Positions 1-13,556 of a stretch of DNA of 64,000 bases are shown piece by piece. Source of the DNA: Alisma plantago-aquatica (Eukaryota; Streptophyta; Magnoliopsida; Alismatales; Alismataceae). The stretch lies in assembly GCA_963693085.1 (NCBI GenBank), contig OY856414.1:259789001-259853000 (forward strand). Reading direction: 5' to 3'. Each line of letters begins with the position of its first letter. Position 1 is the first letter of the stretch. The position numbers and the translations under genes were made by a program. The notes under the pieces were generated by a model. It was not told where the DNA came from, did not search any database, and worked only from the letters and a program-made list of their open reading frames with translations.

Positions 1-3000
1 GCTAACCAAACAACTACTAACTTGTTCAACAATCTTCGTTAGTGTTAGCCAAACATGCCTCTCTTTTCAAACATAGGGTTAGCCTAACAACCTCCTCTAT
101 CCGCTAGCTAACTAGGCATCTGTATCTCAACCATAGCATCCATTACCACTTCACATCCTTAGGTAACATTGAAGACATACACTTCCATGTATTTCACTTG
201 TCATCTCAAACTCGCACTCTAAGTCTATCTTCATTGAGCACACTTTGAGCTCATCTTCTTGGTGATCAAACTCTACCTTGCATCACTTGTAGTTTCCACA
301 TAGCTCATGCTAAAAAAACATCCTTATAAGATGACTATCTTATTCCTTTTATTGTTTGCAAACCATCCATGTATCATTCACTCCACCAAGGTAAGTTATC
401 ATCTCTATCCCCATACCTCGTAGCAACATTCCAACTCGCATCATCTTTTATCCTTGGCATATGGCATGGGTACTGTCCCATCTCTCCCTCCCATAACAAG
501 AGGAAATAAACATTTGGTGGATGTCCAAACACAAAGTTTTTCCTATTCCAAGAGTAGAGATGGTACATCCCACATTGCCAATACACTTTCGAATCTAAGT
601 TGAAACGTGCAACTTATGTCTCTACATCACCATCATCTTGATATCAAAGTTGCTACCATGGAAAACTGGTTTTGAACCTACTTGGGTCCACACCCATTCC
701 TTGGTTATATCCTCTAGGTCTATAGGGTGTCAACACTTTAGGAGTCATCCCTCTTCCCTTATGCATCCAGAGAGTGCCCTACTCATCTGCCCTTTGGGTC
801 CCATGAGTTCATGAAGGTGATCAATCTCCTAACCAATGGCCCTCAGACAATGATAGTTGTTACCTCCTGACCCTATGGTCATGTGCAACTAGGGAATTAG
901 GCAACTCCTTCTTCCATCGGTCTTAACCCTACTTGACCCTAGGACAAACATATGATTCTAACATAGTACATGTTCAACTTAGAACCTTACCCAAGCCTCC
1001 ATCATCTCTCTCTCTCTGCAATCATAGGATGACTTTCATCCTTTCATAGGGATCATGGAAACCTGCCTACCTTGGTTAAGCCCCATACCAATTACCTCCA
1101 TGGTAACACGTCCACATGCACGTAGAGATGGTTATCTATGGGTCTGCAGGTTCATTCTCATACCATGTACTCTTCACTTAGCTTTACAAGATCCTTTGAA
1201 ACCTCTTTAGGTTACCTCAAACCCAACAAAACCGGTTTACACCCTACAAAAGGGTCCCTCTCCCAGGATGGGAGGAAACTACACCTTGATAACAACAGTC
1301 ACAAACGTCATTATGTTTAGGGTATGCATCCACATGAGCATGCTTAGCCCTAGCAAGCTACTAAGACACAAGAAGACACTTACCAAACCATGCTAGGTCA
1401 CACCTGTTCTCATCATCAACATTATACCAACTTAGTTGTGAGGGGTTCACCAAACATACCCTTAACTTAAGAGGTTCCCTTTTCCTCTACACATGAGGAG
1501 TACCATGCTCGAAACTATAGAGACTCGAATTTCATTATGAGTATCGGGTACACTGCTTCCCCTCTTAGGCCTAGGAACCCTAGGTCTACCTTTGGGTGTC
1601 CAACTGCATGCTCAATCTCTTAACCATGAATCAGACATGTCCAAGGTATGTCATGTACTTCTATAATCCTTCTACTCGAGCAACACTTTGGAGTTGAGTC
1701 CTCTTCCAAGACAACCAACTAGGTATAAATCCTTACAACTAGTTACTTAAACCTCCTCAGGGTCTAAAGCACTCTTTATCTCATCCAGCAGGTAATCACT
1801 TATACCATAGGCACATAGGTACCAGAAGCATCATCCTCTCTCTAGGGTTTGGTCCCTCTAAAGGCAACTGAGATATCACCAGCCTCCAGGGGTCAAGCAT
1901 AAGGCAACCACTATCATCCACTTAGGTCGCATCATCCTCAACTCCCCATTGTTCCTCATATCTCGGGGTTTTAGGCTTCCATCCTCCGTGCTGGGGTCCT
2001 GCTTTCTCTCTCTAGAGCTAACTCCACATCCAACCATACTACTGGAGGTCCTCTCTCCATGATGGATCAAGCTCACAGGCATACCTCTACTCGGGTGAAG
2101 CCTATGCTGAAACTTATGTTTGCTCATGATTATCCATAGCCCCTTATGCTTATTTCATAAGCCATCCATCCTGTCCTTCTGGCCTCAGTTTTAACTTACT
2201 GCTCGTACTACTAATGTACTCTGAGTGCAAGCTATATCCTACTTACAACAGCCCATAAGGTTTCTATATGTTCTTCTCTAACCTCATCAAAGAAAGAGCT
2301 ATCCTTCACTCTAACATGCGCGACCCTTCCCAAGGTTGAGTCGCCAAAGGTACTCGATCATACAACCTCTCATGGCTCATATGGCATCCAAGGCATGTCT
2401 ATCTAAACACCTGGTCAACCATGACATCTAAATCTTTGTGTCATCTCTCTCTCTAAGCTTCACTTAGGGTTAGGTTTAACATCATCCTCAAAGGATGTGC
2501 TAGGTCTCTACTTTTAATGGAGGTCTCAACCTCCAAGACTAACTCTCTCTACTCATCCTCCTGGCAAGGAGGTCTATCCTCAGGTCTCTCCTGAGGGCAA
2601 TGACAACTCGTGCCATACAACCTAAGCATGTATCTGTTCTTTAGTTTGTGCTTAATCTATTACGCTTATGTCCATGACATCTTATTTACATGCTTTTCAT
2701 TAATTTGGTGGAGGATTCCTTAGACCTTATTAACCTTACCCATACCTCAAGAGGGTGAGGAAAAGAGATAAAACCCTAATCCTTAAGGTCCTAAGAGAAT
2801 TTGAGTTGAGAAGGGATGAACGAGATGAGAGAGTCCTAAAGTTATCTTATTTCGAGTCATATCCTAAGACATCGGCCATGCAGTCACACAATCCGGGAGT
2901 CCTCGTATTCTGACTAGCGATGTGGAGGAAAATATTGCCAGCCCCTGGTCGTTATCCTTTTCTAGACACCTCTGTATTTTGGATAATCCTCTAATAACTC

Positions 3001-3075
3001 CCTTGGGTTCTACAGAATTTGTAAAATTTAATAATTATTAAAGATTAAGTAAGGAACCTTTGCTCTGATACCAGT
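1..3075 (-). mobile_element. LTR retrotransposon X(-): degenerate internal region
   Basis: Read on the minus strand this follows the primer binding site at 3061-3073. About its first 1.3 kb (3060 down to about 1790) is clearly homologous to the plus-strand internal region at 22,980-24,267, including an ACCAAACCCTAGAGAG-type block near 1840 and 24,150. It sits where gag would be, but all frames are broken, and I found no zinc knuckle, protease or reverse transcriptase motif. The left part (1-1790) has no partner in this window and no recognisable domain. It may be a decayed gag/pol or a non-coding (LARD-like) internal region. Family assignment rests on the LTR and primer site, not on protein. 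Confidence 0.6.
3061..3073 (-). other. Primer binding site of X(-), initiator tRNA-Met type
   Basis: On the minus strand it reads TGGTATCAGAGCA, the usual plant LTR-retrotransposon primer site complementary to the initiator tRNA-Met 3' end. It lies two bases after the LTR end (GGGGTCATTACA), so it fixes both LTR boundary and orientation. Confidence 0.85.
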
Positions 3076-6000
3076 TGTAATGACCCCGTCTCTCGGTAAC
3101 CCCCACTGAAAGGAGACCAAGAGATCAGAGTAGTTAGCCCAATAAACCAGATCAAAGGTTCGACAAATAATCAATAACAATTATTAAATTCTACCAACTA
3201 TAATGAAATATGGTCAAAACAAAAACTTTGCATACCTTTTAAAAAATGGGATTTCAAAACTTCTATCCATGAAGATACTAATGTAACTAATCATCTTGTA
3301 CACGTTAATCCTCATTTAATTCCACATATGCCACTTTATTGTTTGTTCTTTTCATTTGTACCTAAATGCCGACAAACAAAACGTCGGTCAGCAAGAAGCT
3401 GGTATGTGGGGAAACAATAATCGTGCAACTATAATAACAAAGTAATCAACCAATTATCATTTAACAGCCAAGATTACGTATTAAACCATACTACTCAATC
3501 CTTTCCTATCCCCTATCTCTGTGTTGTCCCTGCAGTGGACTGAGATACTACCTCTCTCTAGGTAGATCCTTATTAAACCCCAAATGATCCTACCTAATAG
3601 GTAGATCAATATCTAGGGTTGAGTCGCATGGCACTACCCATAGGTAGTCCAATCTCTGACTCAAAGTGACTTGTTGGACCTACCCCATTGGTAGCCATAT
3701 ACTAAGTCATCCAATGTCCTGATGGGCCTACGCCATTGGTAGCCATGTACTAGGTCAACCCATTAAGCTACATAGGGGAATAAGATCTGAGCTATTAGGC
3801 ACATCTCTTATGTGATAGTCATATTCACATTATAATTTGCATGAATTAAATTCATCCAACAATTAATTCAAGCCATGATGTAAACGTCGATAAAATCCTC
3901 AGAAAACTAATGCGGGATAATCATAAGCGTAACCACATACCTGTTAAGCAGACTTGAATGCAGAAATAAGTCCACCAATCAAGAAATAAAGAAAGTACAC
4001 ACAGGTTGACCCTGAAAAGGCATCCAATTTTTCTATCATTAATCATGGTATCATGATCTGTTTATCCTAGTTATTTCTTAGGGTTATTTGTCCTTTTTAG
4101 GGTTTTGATTATAATTAGGGTTCCACTTTAGTTTTATTACTTTAAACCCTATTTTTACCAAATCACTTGCAAACCCTATTTATTTCATCTTTCTTTCACA
4201 AAAGATTCTAATTTCATCTTTTAGTAACAGGAAACCCTAATTTCAGATTAGAAGTACTTTTCTTTTCTTTTTCTCTTGTTTAGCGTTTCTAAAAATATTA
4301 ATCCTTTCATTAGGTTTAAAACCCTAAACTTTGCAATTCCATCATAAAAATAGGTTAAAACCTAACTTTATTATTAAATAAGTTAACCATGCTTGAATTA
4401 ACCTAATTGCAAGATTAAATATATCTTTTATCAACAATTTGGGTTTCTAATTACAAATTAATACCTTTTCTATCCAAATTAAATACTTTTGCAAAAAGAT
4501 ATTGATTTAGGTTCCCCAACTATTTTTAATGTATCCCTCATATTTTTATGATCATTTTTCATGTATTAACTTCCCTCATCCAAGTTTTCTATCTCAAGAT
4601 ATGATTTTATTAAGAAAACCCCTTTTATTTGATCTATTTGCTATTTTCAGGAAAATAAGGAGCGTCGGATCCGTGGTCCGCTGGTCCACTTAGGATCCGG
4701 CGACCAGGATCGCGTGCACCTATCTTGGCAATCAAAAGAAAGCAACGAACATGTCTGCCCTTACCTTCCTTCACAGACATTGGGGGAAACAAGGTCTTTT
4801 CGCCCTTTCCCTTCTTCTTCCTCGCGAGTCCGTCTCCTATTCATGAACTGGTGCCTGCCCGTGGTCAACCTCATAGTTTACTCTGAGCATCTAGCGTCCC
4901 TAGCCGCCTTGGATTCCTCCGCACCTCCTCTGGTCCTCTCTGAACTCAACAGTGCCCTCATATTCTCCAGAAGTGGCTCGAATCGATGGGACAGAGAAGC
5001 TCCCTCTTCGGCGAGAAGCAGCTCTAGGTTGGAGGTGAAGGTCGAGGTAGAAGATTGAATTGAGGGCTTGAAAATACTCCTCTAGGTCCACCGCATAGCT
5101 TAGGTTAGCGAGATAGGACACCGATACCCCCTCACGTCCTCCCCTATATATAGGGTATTCAGAGTAGTCTTTCAATTTGGGGACTTCTACTCTCGTCAAC
5201 AAACCTCCACACAAAACGGATTGGATGGCTTCGGAACATCCTCTCGAAGCTAAAGGATCTCTTCTCGCTCCATGATTCCCTTTCCTTTTTGAGAAAATCA
5301 TCAAACAAAGATCTCGCAGGTGGACTCTGCGCAAGCAGGTCCCCCTGAGATTGGGATTCACTCCCAGCCGTAGGATCACCAATCCACGGTCGTTCTTAAC
5401 CTGAAAATCGGGATTTAAACCCAGATAAAACGTGACATTAATATTTTCCTCTACACATTAGGAAAACTTCCAAAAATCGTATCTCTCAACACGCTTACAC
5501 GTTTGATCCCAAATTTTGAGGGAAGCTTAGTAATAACTTAATCTTGCATTATGCCGAATTTGGACCCATTATCTAAAGAAATCAGACCCCTTTCTTTAGT
5601 TGCAAGTTATTACTCAATTATGTATATTTCACATCTATTTTCTCTTTCCTTTACCTTTAAATTATTATTTTGAGTTCCTTGTACCTCAAGGAACCTTAAT
5701 GGCTCAAAATCCCATCTTGGGAATATCCCTTAGCCTTTTATTTATCTTTTATCCATTTTATTATTATATCACTTATTTTCTTATTCTTTTTAATTATTTC
5801 TATTAATCTATCTTCTATTTTCCTTATGGGAGTTCCTTTTGACATTAGGAATCCTTGGGTTACGAAAATCCACCAAGGATAACTCAATTGTACCTCTTTT
5901 CACTTATTTTCCACATTTTATCATTGTTTTCAATTTCTTTCTTAATAAAGAAATGTCTAATTAATATTTTATTTTCTTATTGCATTTTCTTTGCAACTTT

Positions 6001-6294
6001 GGACTCCTTGGGACCCAAGGAACCCAAGAGGCACAAAATATCTCTTTAGATTACATTATTTTGCCTTCTAGAGATTTCCACATCTATCTTTTCTCAAAAC
6101 TCGATTATTCATTTATTAATTGAATTTTCCTTGTTATTGGGCCCAATAGCCAATAAAGCCCACAACACAATAATCAAGGCTATTGTAAACGAAATCCATT
6201 TATTCCAAACAAATTATATCATTTGTTGTTCAAATATCTTTAATGTGAGAAATTACATTTCTCACCAAATGAACCCAAAATTGGGGTTGTAACA
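3076..6294 (-). repeat. LTR of element X(-)
   Basis: The minus strand starts TGTTACAACC at 6294 and ends TCATTACA at 3076, with TG...CA ends and a primer site directly after. It is homologous in inverted orientation to the plus-strand LTRs at 19,884, 24,839 and 25,562. It contains a TATA-like palindrome (CCTATATATAGG near 5147), then GC-rich sequence with GGATCC-type blocks (4650-5400), and recurrent TTGGGACCCAAGGA-like palindromes at 5680-6030. ORFs here, including a 160-codon one at 4900-5382 (-), match nothing known to me and have no equivalent in the plus-strand copies. The LTR interrupts a chromovirus pol gene at 6294/6295. Confidence 0.85.
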
Positions 6295-8445
6295 GTAGAA
6301 GTTGTGACCAAGTGGAAAGATCCAAAGAATCCCTTAGAGATCCATAGTTTCCTTGCCTTAGCAGGTTACTATCAAAGGTTTATCAAGAGCTTCTCTGAGT
6401 TGGCCTTGCTTTTAACCAAGCTGACGCGAAAGGAGGTCACGTTCTCTTGGACACCAGAATGTGAGAACAATTTTCAAAAGCTGAAGAAGAGCCTGACTTC
6501 TACTCTCATGCCTGCTTTGCCTGTTGAGGGCATACCCTATGTCATCTACACCGACGCATCCAGACAAGGATTAGGGTGTGTTTTGATGCAAGACAGAAAG
6601 GTGATCGCCTATGCTTCCCACCAATAAAAACTAAATGAAGCTAATTGGCCTACACAAGATTTAAATCTTGCTGCCATTGTTCATGCTCTGAAAATCTGGC
6701 GACATTATCTCTATGGTGTGAAGTTTGAAGTTTTCTCTGACCATAAAAGCTTGAGGTACATGTTAACACAGAAGGATCTGAATCTACGACAGTGAAGGTG
6801 GATGGAATTTCTCAAAGATTATGACTTCACCATTACCATTCATCCTGGTAAAGTGAATGTCGTAGTTGATGCTTTATGTCGCAAGAAGGATGCTATTTGT
6901 GTTGCTCTGAGATGTTCAGTATGGGAAAACCTTGAACATGTGGCTAGTTGGAGACCTCAACCCGTTGAATCAGTGGATGAAGACAAGTTGTGTGTTCATA
7001 TGGCCAGCTTGACCGTTACACCAACCTGGATCTCAAAAGTCGTGGCTGCACAGTTGGATAGTTTTGAGCTTGAGGAGATGAAAGCTTTAACTGAGAAACC
7101 GCAATTTGACTTCTCTGTCAGAGTGGATGGTGTTGTCCGCTTCAAACAAAGGTTGTGGATTCCTAATGTTGGTGATCTGAGATAAAAGGTTCTGAGTGAA
7201 GCTCATGGGTCCAAGTACACTATTCATCCTATCACAACAAAGATGTATAAGGACTTACGACGAAGGTTTTGGTGGAAGAACATGAAGAATGATATAGCCC
7301 TATTCATGGCGAAGTGCTTGACATGTCAGCAAGTCAAGATCGAACATCAACGACCTGGTGGTCTTCTTCACCCTCTTGAAATTCCATAATGGAAGTGGGA
7401 GAAGATCACAATGGACTTTGTTACTGGTTTCCCCAAGTCCAAGAAAGGTTATGATGTTGTTTGGGTGGTTATTGATCGGCTTATAAAATTTGCTCATTTC
7501 TTGCCTTTCAAAACCAATTACAAAGTTGCATATATGGCTCAGTTGTATGTTGAGTGGATTGTATGCCTGCGTGGAGTACCTGAGGTAATAGATCATGACC
7601 CAAAGTTTAATTCTCATTTATGGGGTCAGATTCAAGAGGAGATGGGTACTAACTTGTATTTCAATATTGCTTACCACCCGCAGACTGATGGTCAATCTGA
7701 GAGAATAGCTCAGATTCTGGAGGACTTGCTTCATGTTTGTGTGGTGGATTGGGGTGTTGCATGGGTTCGGTATCTTCCATTAGCTGAGTTTGCTTACAAT
7801 AATAGCTACCAAGCTAGTATTGGTATGCCACCTTTTGAAGCTCTCTATGGTAGATCATGTTGTTCACCTTTGCATTGGGATGATGTCGGTGAACGTTCTC
7901 TACTGAAGACCGATGACATGTAAATGATGACAGAAAAGGTGCAGTTAATAAAGAAATGCATGAAAGCTACTCAAGACCGATAGAAGTTGTATTCTGACAT
8001 GAAGAGGTCTGATGTTAACTTCCTAGTGGGTGACTATGCATTTCTGAAGATCAAGCCTATCTGTTCTATTGCTAGATCTAAAGTTAAAGGCAAGTTGAGT
8101 CCCCTCTATGTGGGACAATTTAAAACATTAGATAAGGTCAGAGACTATGCATACCACTTAGCCTTACCTCCTTCCTATGATAAGATTCATAATGTGTTCC
8201 ATGTCTTTGTGCTGAAGAAGTATGTTAGGGACTCTTCAGATGTGCTTACTGTTGAGCCTTTGGATATACATGAGAATTTGACCTATGAAGAGCTACCTGT
8301 GAAGATCCTTGTCTATCGAGTAAAGCAACTGAAGAACAAAGAGAATGAGCTGGTAAAAGTTTTGTGGAAATATATTGGTCTGGAAGAAGCCACTTGGGAG
8401 TTGAGAGATGAAATGTTTCGTACTCACCCTTCTCTTTTTTCTTGA
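6295..8445 (+). pseudogene. Chromovirus (Tekay/Del-like Ty3/gypsy) pol, 3' part: RT end, RNase H, integrase, chromodomain
   Basis: One continuous frame, with no frameshift, encodes the C-terminal half of a Ty3/gypsy polyprotein. In order: end of reverse transcriptase (LAGYYQRFIKSFS, about 6350), RNase H (YTDASRQGLGCVL about 6548; HPGKVNVVVDAL about 6840), the integrase zinc region with CLTCQQVK (about 7315), and the integrase core with MDFVTG (first Asp), DHDPKF (second Asp; the usual Arg before it is changed) and SERIAQILED (Glu). A group-II chromodomain (LWKYIGLEEATWELRDEM) ends the protein; such domains bind modified histones and guide integration to heterochromatin. Six in-frame stops (6625, 6793, 7183, 7387, 7921, 7981) make it a pseudogene. 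The 5' part is separated by the X(-) insertion at 6294. Confidence 0.93.
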
Positions 8446-8469
8446 AATTTTGAGGACGAAATCCATTTA

Positions 8470-8480
8470 AAGGGGTGGAG
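8470..8480 (+). other. Polypurine tract of the chromovirus
   Basis: AAGGGGTGGAG lies immediately before the 3' LTR start TGTTGTAACA. The preceding GAGGACGAAATCC is the usual end of Tekay/Del internal regions. Confidence 0.8.
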
Positions 8481-11230
8481 TGTTGTAACATAATGAATCT
8501 TAGATATAATCTCCATGTAAACCTTTTTCCCAAGTTTCCCTTTCATTTCTATCCTTTATATCATTTATGTTTAATTAGTGGAATTTATAGTGGTTTAGTG
8601 AACATTTATTCACTAATTGTACCAATATAAGGGTTTATGCGCAAATACCTCAATGAGAGATTAATTATCATAATAAAGTGCTCTAAACCTTAATATAACT
8701 TTTTGATATGATTTGAAAACATAAAATGAGCCTAGGTTTCAAATTTGGTTTGATTTGAATGTTGTTTTTGCAAGTTATGCAATTTTAGGTACATTCTGGA
8801 CTTTTATGCAATTAACCAATTTGGAGGTTTTCTTTGCAAATTATCACCTGAATTAATCCTTATATATTCTCTTACCATTCACGAGATTTTGAACCATGGG
8901 GCACCTGGTTTCACCTTGTTTTGAAGGTGTTACTTTCCAAGGGCATTATCGGGATTACCCTCTTTATAAATGTGCTTATCTTTAAAAGCTATCAACCAAT
9001 GGGGTTATTTCTTTCTTTGAAGGATGGTGGGGATGGCCTAGAAGGCTCTAGGGGCTCTTAGGACCGAGATTTGATATGCAATAAGAGTCCATGATATGTC
9101 CTCTTGCATGGCCATTAAGCCCTAACCTAAGGACACATGGAAAGTCACATAGACACCTCATGCTTGCCCCCTTCTTTATAAAGCTATGCCTACTCCTTCC
9201 CACCTCCCAATCTAAGAAGAAAGCTTCGCCTTCTCTTTCCCACAGATTATAGAATCATACCTTCTATGTTTGTCCATGAATTTTCGGTCCCAAGGTAAAA
9301 GAAGATGCTTACCATGGTGAAGAAGGCTCCTAGGGTTCCAAATTTCTCTATTTAGGATTTCTTAAGCTCCTCCTTGGTGATTTTGACCAAAAATAGTAAG
9401 AATCCTCATTTCCTTTCCTATTTTATTTCTTATAGTATTCCTCGCACATTCTTCCAGGTCGTAACCATGACCTTCCATGGTAAAACTCCACCTAGAACCC
9501 TAAATCATCTCATCGCATTGCTCTTTTGCTAGGGTTTGCACCTCTAAAGTGGAGAAAGTGATCTTTTCTCAAGAAAGGAGCTTGTCTTGCAGAAACTAGA
9601 CCTTCTAATCTCAGGATTCTTTCTGTTTGGACCTTCTTACTTTCCTAGAGTCAAGTTTTGTTAACCCCCTTCTCATATATTGCTTAGTACATGCTTAAAA
9701 CACATGCTTCTATGTTGAAAATCGATGATTTCCATCTCTTTTTACCATGTTCTTCTAGGGTTTTGGTTTCTTGCTGTTTTACCTTCTATAGAATCCCTAG
9801 ATTGGTTACCTATGAAACTTTAAATCTGATCTTGGTTCAAATGGTGTTTTCTCCCTCTCCCTTTTTCTTCAATTATCTCAATCGGATTAATGATGTGGCA
9901 ATTTCCTATTGGTCAGTATTGAAAAATTCATATCTTCTAAACCGCTTATCCAAATTTGACAAATAAATATGTTTTGGAATTGGAAAATTAATCTCTATAT
10001 AATAAAAATATTTCAAGTTCTGATTTCATGGTTTGATGAAGGGTGATTTTTGTAAAACGATTTTAATGCATAAAATCCATAAAAATTACATCTTAATCAT
10101 CATAACTCCAAAATTAACATAAAAATATGTTTTCTTGATTAGGATAACTTAATAAGTTTACTGGTTATGTTTTAAGAGTCTAAATCTGAGTTTTTCTAAA
10201 AAGGGTCTAAAATTAGGGTTTCTATACATTAATGTGCACTATGTAGTCCAATACATGTTAATACATTGTAAATAGGCAAAGTGGAACTTGGACTCAATTA
10301 AAGTGGTGAAAGTTAGTAATTGATATCAATAAGAGAGGTATGTGCATTATTACACCCTATGTTGGGATAATTGTAGTCTAACCCTATATTTCCCTAATGA
10401 TGTTTAAATGAACCCTAAATATTCTATTTTGGAATCCTAATGTTGTTCATGCCTCAAATTAGATTATAATTTCTTCTTGTCTTATACCCCACTGCCATGC
10501 TTATTGAATATTATGACTACTCTTGCCATGACTACTTTTCTAGCATATGGATTTATGTTCAATTTAATTTAAAGTAGCGGTACTTATGTACAACCACCCA
10601 CAGAGGGCATGTATTGAATCGCCCTGGGGAATGTTTTTGTTTTCCCCTATATAATTGTTTAGGTGATTGGGAATGTCTTATGCTCCCCTCACATATAGGT
10701 TAGAGGTCTGATAGGTGCCTCAACCCTACTTATTTAGGTAGACATATTTATAATACATGCAAATACTTTTTGATATAATTTTTAATGGCAAGTTGTTTTT
10801 GAATATAGCCTCATACTCTTGTTATCTTCATCTTATGATGAACCCTAGCCTGTTCTTATTTGCTTTACTTATCTTGTTATCCTAGACTAGTTTTGTGACA
10901 CGTACCTTGTTTTCTTTCCCCTTTTGCTGGGTGCTTTCCCAACAACCCTGATGCTGGTACTGAGCAAGGAGAAGGACAAGTTTGAAGGAATTCATCTTAG
11001 GAGTAGATCTCAAGCTTTCTGAAAGGATGTCTAGGTTGCTATAGCTAGATCCTTTTCTCTTATCTTTTTCTTTTGGGAATAATCATGTAATGAACAATGA
11101 AAGCCATGCAATAGGCTTAGTACTTTTATTTCTGCTACTATTGACATTTTGTAATGTATCTGGTGCATGCTTATTTACTTGGAATATTATACATGCATCC
11201 CTCAATATCTTTTGTCTTTCTAAAAAGATG
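8481..11230 (+). repeat. 3' LTR of the chromovirus (right end approximate)
   Basis: It begins TGTTGTAACATAATGAATC directly after the polypurine tract. The body is AT-rich and non-coding, with TTTATAAA-type boxes near 8962 and 9175 and a polyadenylation-like stretch (TTGTAATGTATC) near 11,150. The exact right end is not visible: from about 11,280 the sequence resembles a minus-strand LTR of another family, so I place the border near 11,230. No ORF in it is convincing. Confidence 0.6.
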
Positions 11231-11280
11231 GATGTTTTGTACTTCCTTTAAATTTTATTAAGGAGGTTATCTCACCTCTT

Positions 11281-13556
11281 TACAACAATAAACCATCATT
11301 AGGTCACAAGATCCATTTACCTCCTCTTTCTGTGATACCAACATCTCACATGCCTCATAAGGCCCATTCAATCACATCAGAAATATCGTAGCTCTTACCC
11401 AGCTATGCTTAACAACTTATGTTACCTGCATGGTTAGGAACTTATATCAAGAAAGATAATACTTCATCATTACTACCATCCAATAAGGATTCATGTCATT
11501 CACACTACATCATTAGGGTTAGGGTTCTCCTTAACCAATTAGGGTTTACAAGGTCAGATCAAAAACCAATCTTAGATCATCACTTCTATTATCACTATAA
11601 GGTATTTTATGAAGTTTAAGGTCATTGAAAACAACACTCCTTCATTTTCCATACAACCACCCCATAGGGTATCATAACATACCATGTAACCATATCGTAA
11701 AGCATGATGTATCATGGCTACCATCACAAGGTATTGGTTTGACCATCTTGTGGTGTATTGGTTTAGTAGTAAGGGTATCCGATTGATACTTGCCATTGGG
11801 TATCGACTCATCATCACCATAACATGTCAACTACCTCTTTGCAAGGCACAAGGGTTAACCTTACCAGGATGTGTTGGTTTAACCCAACTTCAAAGGGTGT
11901 CGCGTTAGACACACATGAGGTGTATCGGACAACCTTACTTGTAAGGGTGACGGGCAACCCTAAGTGTGTCAGGAAACCCTAGGTGTGTCAGGTTGTTAGG
12001 TTTAGGCTTTTCCATTTCAGCATCTTACTCAACCAAGGTGTCACAATTTGACACTCCATCTCAAGACATCCTCCTGGTCAGGATAGGTTAGCACCCTCAA
12101 AGCATATCATTCTAAGGTGTCAAGGATATCGATCTAGTTCTTCTATGGCATGATGGTTTAACCCCTCTAGGGAATGACGTGTTAGCACCATCAAAGCATG
12201 TCGGTTTAGTAAACATGTTGGTTAGGAACCGCAAGTCTTACGACCACCCAAACATAGTGTATATGTCAACTTTATCATCTTAAACCTTAGGAAGATCGAC
12301 CACTAACACCTAGACTATCATGGAAAGAAGGTGCAAGGTATGGATAGCAAACCAAATGAGATTCCTTCATCAAAATAGTTCTCAATACAATCATAAACTA
12401 CTAACATATATGAGATAATGATCTAGAAATGAGAAATAAGATAAACGCATGAAAGAGTGAAAATAACAAAGGGGGTTAAGAGTTATATAACCCACCTCAA
12501 AGATCACCACCTAGAACAAAGCTGCAAGGTCAATCTTCAAGCTCACAAACTCAAGGTTGAAGATGATCCACCAAACTTGATCACCACCTACATCTCCAAG
12601 GAAGAAGACAAGACCAAGGTTAAGATGGCTCAAGATGAAAAGGAAATATCCATGGTCCATGGTTGAGGAGGAGGAGGAGGAGAAGAAGAAGAAGAAGAAG
12701 AAGAAGAAAGAGAGAGAGCTAGGAAGCATAGCTTACCAAGGTATAAGATGAAAGGAACACCACAAGCTTGGGACTCATCCTCCAATCTACAAGAGAACCT
12801 CCCTAGCTCCTAAAGCTCTCACAATCGTCCACCAGGAAGGAGAGAAAGTAAAGACATCCAAAAGGATCCTCTTGCATGGACAGAAAGAAGATTATATACT
12901 AGCGAAATTAGAGAGAGGTCATGGGAGAGGGGTCATCACCTTAGGATCTTAGGTGATACTAGTCCATGAAGAAGGGGTCATATGCAACAACATGTAAGAT
13001 GTGGTGATATTGTCTAGGCTAGATCTGACCCTCTTCGTCTCATATCAAGGTCATGGTCTCACTAAACCAATATGCCAAAACCCTACACACTCAAAAACCA
13101 TTAGGGAATAACCCTAAAAACTCACAAATCGATAGGGAATAACCCTACACACTCACAAACCAATATGGAAGCCTCTCTAAGGTTCTCTAACCTGAGATAA
13201 TGCATCCAATAGAAAAACACATCTCACTCATGTGTTCTACACATCACCAAGGGTGTTACCTCACAACCAGGACCGAAACAAGGTGGCCACCTCTCTCTCT
13301 CTCCTCAAGATGATGCCAAGAGAGAGGGAACACTCTAGAGGTGGAAAACTTGCACATCAACCCTTACTCTGGGTGAATTGCAATTTGCACCAGAACCACA
13401 CCACAAAATACAAGCATCATACAAACAAGATCAAACAAGAAACTTAAGCTTTTTACAAGCCCTAAATACATCTCAAATGATTAGAGAAAGGTTCTAAGAA
13501 ACTTACTTGGGCAAAACAAATAGGTTTATCCCAAAATGTGGGTCAGTGTCCTTACA
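11281..13556 (-). repeat. LTR remnant related to element Y, minus strand
   Basis: On the minus strand it starts TGTAAGGACACTGACCC at 13,556, like the Y LTR start TGTAACATCCCTGACC at 43,855. Colinear blocks match Y: 13,360-13,400 with 43,480, 12,730-12,800 with 42,850, 12,480 with 42,650, and 11,340-11,540 with 39,460-39,970. The Y segment with AAACGGTC palindromes is absent here. Many TTAGGGTT-type words occur, as in Y. The left end is truncated near the chromovirus LTR. ORFs in it look fortuitous. Confidence 0.6.
12663..12718 (+). repeat. Purine simple repeat (GAG/GAA/GA)n
   Basis: A run of GAG, then GAA, then GA units inside the Y-like LTR. It creates a poly-Ser/Phe ORF on the other strand that should not be taken as a gene. 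Confidence 0.9.

Noticed and set aside
4900..5382. 160-codon ORF on the minus strand
   Set aside because: Lies in the leader part of the X LTR, has no recognisable motif, and the plus-strand X LTRs have no matching ORF.
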